11,094 nucleotides of DNA from NCBI GenBank assembly GCA_945788675.1, contig CALZMY010000283.1, forward strand, positions 1 to 11,094, given 5' to 3'. A program made the translations under genes and the position numbers. How positions within the stretch are numbered: the stretch's first letter is position 1; every line of letters begins with the position of its first letter. Below, piece by piece: positions 1 to 5,884 of the stretch. The notes beneath the pieces were generated by a model. The model made no database searches. It saw nothing but the letters and a program-made list of their open reading frames with translations, and was not told the origin of the DNA. Source of the stretch: an uncultured Gammaproteobacteria bacterium (GTDB taxonomy: Bacteria > Pseudomonadota > Gammaproteobacteria > SZUA-140).

Positions 1-720
1 GAAATTACTCAGGAAGGGCTTCGGCAAGTTCAGGTTAATCCTCGGATTGGGCTTGATTTTGCTGCCGCCATGCGTGCTTTTTTACGTGCAGATCCCGATA
101 TTATTATGGTTGGTGAGATGCGAGATAGTGAGACTGCTGGTATGGGCATTGAGGCATCTCTTACCGGGCATATGGTGTTTTCTACATTGCATACAAATAG
201 TGCGCCGGAGAGCATTACGCGTCTTTTAGATATGGGGATGGACGGGTTTAACTTTGCAGATGCATTGATCGGAGTTTTAGCGCAACGCCTGGCGAAAAAA
301 CTTTGCACTTCCTGTAAGGAGGCCTACAAACCAGCGATGAATGAACTGCAACACCTGGCCTTAAATTATTGCCAGGAATTGATGACGGATGATACTGCTC
401 AACAGCATCAGGATGAAATAGTACAGGAACACATTGAGAACTGGATAAGCTTATTTGGGAAAAATGGTGATCTTATACTTTATCGGGCGACTGGTTGTCA
501 TGAGTGCAACAGTACTGGTTACCATGGACGTATTGGATTACATGAGTTACTCGTTACGACACCGGATCTAAAAAAGATGATTCTAGAACGAGCACCAGCG
601 AGCGAAATCCATAAAAAAGCCCTCGACAGTGGCATGAGAACATTACGCCAGGATGGAATAGAAAAGATCATACAGGGGCATACTGATTTTGCACAAATAT
701 GTTTGCTTGGTATCAAGTAG
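1..720 (+). CDS. Type IV pilus/type II secretion assembly ATPase (PilB/GspE family), C-terminal part, 5' truncated by window edge
   Basis: Cytoplasmic hexameric ATPase that powers pilin or pseudopilin assembly. The frame is open from base 1, so only the last 239 codons are visible and the Walker A P-loop lies upstream of the window. Visible, numbering from base 1: the VQVNP segment (about residues 10-14), the Walker B region DPDIIMVGEMRD (31-42), the His box from GHMVFSTLHTN (56-66), and a zinc-binding set of two CxxC pairs (C102/C105 and C166/C169). After these comes the family C-terminus with GRIGLHELL and MRTLRQDGIEK. The loop between the CxxC pairs is about 60 residues, longer than I expect for many PilB/GspE proteins. 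The gene converges on prc with a 63-base gap and no clear terminator. Family assignment is secure; the data do not decide between PilB, GspE and MshE-like roles. Confidence 0.93.
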   Translation, partial: EITQEGLRQVQVNPRIGLDFAAAMRAFLRADPDIIMVGEMRDSETAGMGIEASLTGHMVFSTLHTNSAPESITRLLDMGMDGFNFADALIGVLAQRLAKKLCTSCKEAYKPAMNELQHLALNYCQELMTDDTAQQHQDEIVQEHIENWISLFGKNGDLILYRATGCHECNSTGYHGRIGLHELLVTTPDLKKMILERAPASEIHKKALDSGMRTLRQDGIEKIIQGHTDFAQICLLGIK

Positions 721-783
721 TTGTACTTGAGCAGTAACACATAGAATGAAGATTTTTCCTGGTGTGTCTCTTTTCTTGTACTC

Positions 784-2901
784 CTAAAGTTTATTTGGGG
801 AATGTATTGTGCGTTGTGTAAATTTTTTCTCTATTTGAGGTGGGTGGATTAAGTCCACTAATATGGCTGCGGCTTCTTTTAGCTGAATCTGCTTAACCTT
901 CTCTAAAAAGTTTTCATCCTCGACGTTGCTGATCTCGCTGTTATTCTCAAGATCACTTAGCTCGTTAGGTGCCAGGCCTATGGATGCACGAAAGCGATTG
1001 ATGCGTTCCAGGCTTTCGGTTTCCTGTTTCTCTCTTTCTGCCTTGCGCGCTGTTTTCAGTAGCGTGACCGATGTTTTATCGAGTGCTTTTTTGCGCACAT
1101 CTGCTTGAGCGAGTAGATATTTAAATCCACTGTCTGTTTGAATACGTTTTTTGTGATGTGCTTTTACAGTCGTAAGATCGGTGGTGTGGCGGTGATCATA
1201 GGGGGCAAAGTTGGCTGCCTTTATACGCGCCCAGGGAAGGGCATTTTCCAGTGAACTTTCACCTTGTTCTGCACTGGCTGCGGCGGTAGGGAAGGTAATG
1301 TCTGGAATAACGCCGCGGTTTTGTGTGCTGTCGCCGTTTACGCGGAAGAACTGGGCCATGGTTAGTTTTAGTTGGCCTAATGTAGCGATGTCACTGGGCG
1401 CGTGGCGGTTTAAATCCAGCATCTGTTGTACTGTCCCTTTACCATACGTGGTTTCACCTAAAATTGTGGCGCGTCCGTAGTCCTGCATAGCACCAGCAAA
1501 AATTTCCGATGCGGAGGCGCTAAAACGATTCACCAGTACAGCGACAGGACCGTCATAGGCGATACCCTCATCGGTGTCTTCATTGATATCAAGTTTATTG
1601 TCACTGTCGCGCACCTGTACCACCGGGCCCGATTTAATAAACAGGCCCGTGAGAGAGATGGCCTCTGGCAGTGAGCCGCCGCCATTATTCACCAGATCAA
1701 TGACGACGCCATCAACGTTCTCTGCTTTTAACTCTTCAAGTAACTTACGGGTATCGCGAGTGGTGCTGACGTAATCTTTATCGCCACGCCTTGCGGCCTC
1801 AAAATCCATGTAAAAGGTAGGAATGGTGATAATACCGATGCGAGATTGATGAGCACCGTTTTCTATTTCGATAATAGACTTTTTGGCGTGTTGTTCTTCT
1901 AGTTTGATTTTGTCACGGGTAATGGTGACGATCTTACCCGCTCCATCCTGGCCCTCGCCTTTGGGAAGCACCTGCAGGCGTACCACTGTATTTTTGGGGC
2001 CACGGATCAGGTCGACCACATCGTCGATACGCCAGCCGACAACATCTTCAATCTCTCCGTCGCTTCCCTGGCCAACACCGCTAATGCGGTCTTCGGGGTG
2101 AAATTGACCACTGAGGTCTGCGGGCCCGCCGGGAACCGTTTTTTTAACCACGGTGTAGTCACCCACGGTTTGCAATACGGCACCGATGCCCTCAAGAGAG
2201 AGTCGCATGTTGATATTGAAGTTTTCCGAGGTCCGAGGTGAAAAGTAGGCGGTGTGTGGTTCGATAGAGGTTAGATAGGCATTAATGAATGTTTCGTAGA
2301 CATCTTCCGCTTTCATCTGTGCAGAACGAGTTTGGTAGCGCTGGTAGCGTTTACGTAGTGTCTTCTTGAGTTCTTCATCGCTCTTATCGGCTAACGACAG
2401 GCTCAGTACGTCATTTTTGACGCGTTTGCGCCAGATTTCATCTAATGCTTTTTTATCTTTGGGCCACGCCGCTTCCGTACGGTCAAACTGGTATTCCTCA
2501 TTCAGTGTGAAGTCGAAGGGCAGTTCCAGTCGTTTGAGCGCATATTCGGCACGTTCGATGCGGCGCTGATTGAATCGGCGGAAGATGGTGAAGGCAGGGG
2601 CTAGATTACCTTTGCGAAGTGCATCGTCGAGCACAGTGCTGTAATGGTTAAACGATGCAATATCTTTAGCTGTAAAGATGTTGCGGCTGGGGTCCAGCGC
2701 ATCAACATACTGTGTCAGAATTGCTTTAGATTGGGCATCGTCCAGGGTGTTCGCTTTATAATGAAGCTGTGCGATGTATTTGGTAACCAGGACCGCAGAG
2801 AAGCTGTGCTCCGGTAACGGATCTAGTGTTGTACTCGCAGCGGAGAGCGGCAATGCTGAGCAAGCTAGCAGCGTGAGTAGGGTGATACTTCTTATGATCA
2901 T
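784..2901 (-). CDS. prc: Periplasmic tail-specific protease Prc/Tsp (S41 family, PDZ-containing)
   Basis: C-terminal processing serine protease of the periplasm. In E. coli the family member trims penicillin-binding protein 3 and degrades the hydrolase MepS with the adaptor NlpI. The 705-aa length is typical of the large gammaproteobacterial form. A signal peptide spans about residues 1-22 (hydrophobic LLTLLACSALPLSAA). A helical N-terminal domain follows, then a PDZ domain at about 233-320 (SLEGIGAVL onward), the S41 protease core at about 350-530, and a charged C-terminal domain at about 535-690. The catalytic residues are S463 in NRFSASASEIF, D474 in MQDYGRA and K488 in TYGKGTVQ. Their spacing (S+11=D, S+25=K) matches S430/D441/K455 of mature E. 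coli Prc. The first ATG after the putative promoter at 2953-2958 gives the signal peptide; the Shine-Dalgarno sequence is weak. Confidence 0.97.
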   Translation of the reverse strand: MIIRSITLLTLLACSALPLSAASTTLDPLPEHSFSAVLVTKYIAQLHYKANTLDDAQSKAILTQYVDALDPSRNIFTAKDIASFNHYSTVLDDALRKGNLAPAFTIFRRFNQRRIERAEYALKRLELPFDFTLNEEYQFDRTEAAWPKDKKALDEIWRKRVKNDVLSLSLADKSDEELKKTLRKRYQRYQTRSAQMKAEDVYETFINAYLTSIEPHTAYFSPRTSENFNINMRLSLEGIGAVLQTVGDYTVVKKTVPGGPADLSGQFHPEDRISGVGQGSDGEIEDVVGWRIDDVVDLIRGPKNTVVRLQVLPKGEGQDGAGKIVTITRDKIKLEEQHAKKSIIEIENGAHQSRIGIITIPTFYMDFEAARRGDKDYVSTTRDTRKLLEELKAENVDGVVIDLVNNGGGSLPEAISLTGLFIKSGPVVQVRDSDNKLDINEDTDEGIAYDGPVAVLVNRFSASASEIFAGAMQDYGRATILGETTYGKGTVQQMLDLNRHAPSDIATLGQLKLTMAQFFRVNGDSTQNRGVIPDITFPTAAASAEQGESSLENALPWARIKAANFAPYDHRHTTDLTTVKAHHKKRIQTDSGFKYLLAQADVRKKALDKTSVTLLKTARKAEREKQETESLERINRFRASIGLAPNELSDLENNSEISNVEDENFLEKVKQIQLKEAAAILVDLIHPPQIEKKFTQRTIHSPNKL

Positions 2902-2952
2902 AGGCTTACTCTTAACATGGGGTGATTTAAGAAATAGTGTCGGGATCGGTTC

Positions 2953-2958
2953 ATTATA
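2953..2958 (-). promoter_or_regulatory. Candidate -10 element (TATAAT) for prc
   Basis: Read on the minus strand this is a perfect TATAAT within an AT-rich tract, about 50 bases before the prc start codon. A convincing -35 box at 17 bases is not seen, so the call rests on the -10 match and its position. Confidence 0.35.
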
Positions 2959-3047
2959 TATAAATATCGGCCAATTTTTCCTGCTTTTGACTGAAACCCT
3001 CCTGTTATGTACCTAATCTTATAGAAGAAGGCTTGAATTACAACAAC

Positions 3048-3076
3048 TTGTTACAATCGACAGGAAATTATTAAAA
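3048..3076 (+). promoter_or_regulatory. Weak candidate sigma70 promoter for the amphi-Trp gene
   Basis: TTGTTA (3048-3053) is followed after exactly 17 bases by TTAAAA (3071-3076), about 55 bases upstream of the ATG at 3131. The spacing is ideal but the -10 match is poor. It would be divergent from the prc promoter candidate, in the only noncoding region between the two genes. Confidence 0.25.
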
Positions 3077-3130
3077 CGTTGGCGCTGTCACCTTGATTGT
3101 GATTTAGGCGTCAAAAAAATGGAGGCACAT

Positions 3131-3355
3131 ATGAATACCAGGGCAGAAAGGGATATCGAGAAAACTTATCCAATAAGCGATTTTATTTCAAAACTTCGTC
3201 GCCTTGCTGATTCGCTTGAAAAAGGCGAGCCATTTGAGATTCAGATTGCAGGTGAGCGGATATATGTACCCGTTCGCGCAATATACAATATTGAGCATGA
3301 GAGAGAAGGTGGTCGGGAAGAGATCGAATTTCAGATAAAGTGGGCAGATAAGTAG
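3131..3355 (+). CDS. Amphi-Trp domain small protein
   Basis: A 74-aa soluble protein. The pattern EIQIAGERIYVPVRA (residues 36-50), an acidic/basic stretch, and the terminal strand EEIEFQIKW with Trp at residue 71 matches the amphi-Trp domain. That is a small family named for an amphipathic terminal strand with a conserved Trp, and its biochemical role is not established. I chose the ATG at 3131 over an in-frame ATG at 3119: a perfect GGAGG (3121-3125) sits 5 bases before 3131, and the earlier start would place this site inside the gene. No signal peptide or membrane segment is visible. The gene is divergent from prc and 141 bases ahead of the next gene. Family call fairly sure; function unknown. 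Confidence 0.8.
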   Translation: MNTRAERDIEKTYPISDFISKLRRLADSLEKGEPFEIQIAGERIYVPVRAIYNIEHEREGGREEIEFQIKWADK

Positions 3356-3428
3356 TTGTATAGTCTTAGTCTAAATAAAAGGTTAAAATGGGCTACATTC
3401 GTCGAGAACCCGCAAAATCTGTGTTATG

Positions 3429-3450
3429 GCGCAATTAATGCGCATTTTCA
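3429..3450 (+). terminator. Possible weak terminator after the amphi-Trp gene
   Basis: A 5-bp stem GCGCA (3429-3433) and TGCGC (3439-3443) with an ATTAA loop is followed by ATTTTC. The stem is short and the T-run is only four bases, so it may be inefficient or incidental. Confidence 0.3.
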
Positions 3451-3496
3451 GTGGATGAACCCTATTCACCCTAAATCTAAATGAAGAGAATTGTAA

Positions 3497-3661
3497 ATGG
3501 CCAAGCCCAATTATGCATATGCCAAGCGTCAGCGCGATATTGCAAAGAAACAGAAGAAAGAAGAGAAGCGCCAGCTGAAGGCAGAGGCGCAGAAGCAGGC
3601 CGCTGAGGCAGAGTCGCCATCAGTCGATGAGTCGTTACTACCTTCCATCGACGAGGCTTGA
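3497..3661 (+). CDS. Small basic Lys/Glu/Gln-rich conserved hypothetical protein
   Basis: A 54-aa ORF starting MAKPNYAYAKRQRDIAKKQK, followed by an alternating charged segment (KEEKRQLKAEAQKQAAEAE, about residues 21-39) that should form one long helix, and an acidic tail ending SIDEA. The MAKPNYA-YAKRQR opening is one I recognise as a recurring small hypothetical protein in proteobacteria, with no assigned function. A purine-rich GAAGAG (3483-3488) lies 8 bases before the ATG. The coding strand keeps one uninterrupted charged frame, which is unlikely by chance. It sits 68 bases upstream of the RIO kinase gene on the same strand, so the two may be cotranscribed. The basic helix suggests nucleic-acid or ribosome contact, but that is only an inference. 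Confidence 0.75.
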   Translation: MAKPNYAYAKRQRDIAKKQKKEEKRQLKAEAQKQAAEAESPSVDESLLPSIDEA

Positions 3662-3729
3662 TCGCGACAGTAATGCACTCCTTTATGTTAGTCCGTTCGA
3701 CTAGTGTCTGACGAGAAATAAAGCGTTTA

Positions 3730-4587
3730 ATGAAGATACCCAAGCGATTGAGTCCGCTCATCGATGATGGCCTGGTCGATGAGATCATCTGTCAGTTGAA
3801 GAGTGGTAAAGAGGCTCAGGTCTATATGGTTCGCTGTGGCGAATCTATTCGTTGTGCCAAGGTCTATAAAGAGGCCAATCAACGTAGTTTTAAGCAGGCA
3901 GTGCAATATCAGGAGGGGCGAACGACTCGCAATAGCCGTCGCGCTCGTGCGATGCAGAAGCGCACCCGTTATGGCCAGCAAGAGAGCGAAGCGGCGTGGC
4001 TCAGTGCGGAGGTAGATGCGCTTTATCAGCTTACCGCCGCCGGTGTGCGTGTGCCCCAGCCGTACGGTTTTATCGACGGTGTGTTACTGATGGAGCTTAT
4101 CACTGGTAGTGATGGCCACGCGGCTCCACGTCTCAGCGAGGTCAGCTTCAGCCCTGAGCAGGCACTAGACTATCATGGTCGGCTAATTAACGAAGTAGTA
4201 CGGATGCTCTGTGCTGGCCTGGTGCATGGTGATCTCTCTGAGTTCAATGTCCTGATTGATGATGCTGGCCCGGTGATTATCGATCTACCACAGGCGGTGA
4301 ATGCCGCAGGCAACAATAGTGCCCGCATGATGCTGGCACGTGACGTCAATAATATGCGTACTTACTTTGGGCAATACGCCCCTGAACTGTTGATTACCGC
4401 TTACGACAGGGAAATATGGAGTCACTACGAAAGCGCCAAGCTCCACCCTGAAATTGAACTCACCGGCCACTTTGCAGAGCGAACCATCGTTGCTGATGTT
4501 GAAGATGTGATGAAAGTGATCGATGCCGCACAGGAAGAGGAATTTGAGCGCCGCCGCTGGGCTCAGGAGGCGCGAGAGAAGGTGTGA
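3730..4587 (+). CDS. Bacterial RIO-type serine protein kinase (PA4780-like)
   Basis: A 285-aa cytoplasmic protein with the RIO kinase fold. Visible motifs in order: the nucleotide-binding segment SGKEAQVYMV (25-34), the ATP-binding Lys K44 in CAKVYKE, the RIO flexible-loop region with SRRARAM (69-75), the hinge region around LLMELI (119-124), the catalytic loop HGDLSEFN (166-173, catalytic D168) and the metal-binding Asp D185 in IIDLPQAV. The length and full motif set fit the bacterial PA4780-like subfamily. Eukaryotic and archaeal RIO kinases act in ribosome maturation; the bacterial substrate is not established. The ATG at 3730 gives MKIPKRLSPLIDDGL, matching how this family begins as I know it, although the Shine-Dalgarno sequence is weak. 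The gene converges on the S4/pseudouridine-synthase-like gene with a 16-base gap. Confidence 0.93.
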   Translation: MKIPKRLSPLIDDGLVDEIICQLKSGKEAQVYMVRCGESIRCAKVYKEANQRSFKQAVQYQEGRTTRNSRRARAMQKRTRYGQQESEAAWLSAEVDALYQLTAAGVRVPQPYGFIDGVLLMELITGSDGHAAPRLSEVSFSPEQALDYHGRLINEVVRMLCAGLVHGDLSEFNVLIDDAGPVIIDLPQAVNAAGNNSARMMLARDVNNMRTYFGQYAPELLITAYDREIWSHYESAKLHPEIELTGHFAERTIVADVEDVMKVIDAAQEEEFERRRWAQEAREKV

Positions 4588-4603
4588 TGAGTCCCTTCTC
4601 CCA

Positions 4604-5323
4604 TCAAAACAGCACGCCAGTCGGTAGATAACGCCACTGCCCTGGTGGCAACTTCGCTAGTGATACACGTCCAATGCGAAGACGCTTCATCGCCTCGACC
4701 GTCAGCCCGACACTGTTGCACATGAATTCTATTTGGCCTGGTCGCACATTCTTGAGCGCAAAGCGCAGGCGGACCTCATTTTGCCAGCTGACCTTGGCGG
4801 CCGGCAGTTTCCAGCCATCAAGCTTCATGGTTGCATTGAGTCGCTCAATCCCTTCGGCTGCAATCTCACCACTCACCTCAACGAGATACTCTTGCTCGTT
4901 CTTATTCGCATCTTCAACCAGTCTGCGTACCACGCGGCCATCCTGAGAAAAAACGACCAGCCCCGTCGCACCCGCTTCAAGTGGCGCAGTCGGTTTCAGT
5001 CTGGAAAAATGACGTTTGAGGGTGCGAATAGCAGAATTATCATCTGATGCGCGGCTCTCTGGTGTGATCAGTGATAGTGCTGCGGTAGGGTGATCAACAT
5101 CAAATTCGCTGGGCTGGTGCAGCAGAATGGTCACTGGCGGACATGGCGCTAACGTCGCTTCGGGGTGCAATATTATTTTTTGATCTAGCACCTTGAATTG
5201 TGGTTGATCAATGATCTCACCATCGACCAGTACCCAGCCACCTTCAATATATCGCTCTGCCTCACTGCGTGAGCAGCGGATCAGTTCGATTAGACGTTTC
5301 GAAAGACGTATCGGCTCGCTCAT
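4604..5323 (-). CDS. RsuA/RluF-type pseudouridine synthase-like protein with Glu in place of the catalytic Asp
   Basis: A 239-aa cytoplasmic RNA-binding protein. Residues about 4-45 are an S4 domain (RLSKRLIELI...AERYIEGGWVLVDG). The rest follows the RsuA/RluB/E/F synthase fold: HQPSEFD (69-75), the motif-II region PLEAGATGLVVFSQDG (114-129), and the end RIGRVSLAKLPPGQWR (216-231), which resembles RluF/RluE. Aligned by eye to RsuA GRLDVDTTGLVLMTDDG, the catalytic Asp corresponds to E116 (codon at 4976-4978) and the preceding Arg is Pro. In the C-terminal segment where RluF has RQIRRMC, this protein has GQIEFMC. Family membership is clear, but catalysis of uridine isomerisation is doubtful; it may be an RNA-binding relative. 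The frame is intact, so it does not look like a decaying gene. Confidence 0.85.
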   Translation of the reverse strand: MSEPIRLSKRLIELIRCSRSEAERYIEGGWVLVDGEIIDQPQFKVLDQKIILHPEATLAPCPPVTILLHQPSEFDVDHPTAALSLITPESRASDDNSAIRTLKRHFSRLKPTAPLEAGATGLVVFSQDGRVVRRLVEDANKNEQEYLVEVSGEIAAEGIERLNATMKLDGWKLPAAKVSWQNEVRLRFALKNVRPGQIEFMCNSVGLTVEAMKRLRIGRVSLAKLPPGQWRYLPTGVLF

Positions 5324-5574
5324 GTCAGTAGCCTGATATCTGTATGATAGCCTATTGTTATGCCTGTTCTGTTTCTCATAGATGAATTCGTAATGACTGA
5401 TATCACTATCTTCTTGAGTGGATTCTAGAATGCTAACACAGCCATTTCTCTCGTTGGCGAATACTTTAGGAAACCTTTGAATAATTCATGAACGGGCGTT
5501 ATGAGCCCAAAATATCCAACTACGGCGGCGTTGCAAATCTTGGCAATAGTCCCGCTGCATGTACCCGCTCTTTG

Positions 5575-5646
5575 AGTACTATGTGCCCCCTGGGTACTGT
5601 GTGCCCCCTGGGTACTGTGTGCCCCCTGGGTACTGTGTGCCCCCTG
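5575..5646. repeat. Minisatellite: four tandem 18-bp units
   Basis: Units at 5575-5592 (degenerate first copy), 5593-5610, 5611-5628 and 5629-5646. The last three are identical (GGTACTGTGTGCCCCCTG). The next bases GGT begin a fifth copy that breaks off. Each unit plus its neighbour contains an imperfect palindrome, GTG-CCC / GGG-TAC. The perfect identity of three copies suggests recent slippage and possible copy-number variation between strains. Confidence 0.95.
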
Positions 5647-5873
5647 GGTGTTATCCGTGATTTGCACCTTGTGTTTGAGTATTTTGGCTCACATATCACT
5701 GCGCCCAGAATTAATCAAAGATTCCTTAAGTATTATTCGAAAAGCTTCATAAGTTCCTTATTAATTAGGCAATAAATGACACGTTAAGAATGGGCTAAAT
5801 ATTCCAGAAAAGTGGGCGTTAAGTATGCAAAGGATGATAGAACTTTTTTAATTATTAGAGATTAAGAGAATAA

Positions 5874-5878
5874 AAGGA
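5874..5878 (+). promoter_or_regulatory. Ribosome binding site supporting the GTG start of the chemoreceptor
   Basis: AAGGA is placed 6 bases before the GTG at 5885. It supports GTG as the true start, which leaves the first membrane helix complete. Confidence 0.7.
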
Positions 5879-5884
5879 CTTACT

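Larger units (their letters stand above)
5324..5884. other. 561-base gene-poor intergenic region between two divergent genes
   Basis: Contains the upstream regions of the RsuA/RluF-like gene (-) and the chemoreceptor gene (+), and the minisatellite at 5575-5646. Open frames run through the repeat on both strands (+ 5488-5775, - 5667-5425) only because the 18-bp unit is a multiple of three and stop-free. Neither resembles a known protein. The block at about 5461-5560 is more GC-rich and more structured than the AT-rich flank at 5690-5880, and could be part of a dispersed repeat. A near-duplicate CGTTAAG(A/T)ATG occurs at 5782 and 5817. No confident promoter for the chemoreceptor operon was found. 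Confidence 0.6.

Noticed and set aside
721..783. Bidirectional terminator between the ATPase gene and prc
   Set aside because: No GC-rich stem with a T-run on either strand; only a weak ACAC/GTGT pairing with a long loop.
3477..3788. 103-aa minus-strand frame across the 54-aa gene and the RIO kinase start
   Set aside because: Overlaps two better supported plus-strand genes and has no family features.
4733..5047. 104-aa plus-strand frame opposite the RsuA/RluF-like gene
   Set aside because: The minus strand encodes a clear S4/pseudouridine-synthase-like protein across the same bases; the plus frame shows no domain.
5425..5667. 80-aa minus-strand frame with STQGAH repeats
   Set aside because: Its repeat part is a by-product of the stop-free 18-bp minisatellite, no ribosome binding site is evident, and the remaining sequence resembles no protein family I know.
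5488..5775. 95-aa plus-strand frame with CPLGTV repeats
   Set aside because: Same minisatellite explains the open frame; the opposite strand is equally open, and the non-repeat parts look noncoding.
5762..5884. Sigma28 (flagellar-type) promoter for the chemoreceptor
   Set aside because: No acceptable match to TAAAGTTT-N11-GCCGATAA was found; the AT-rich tract offers only poor partial matches.
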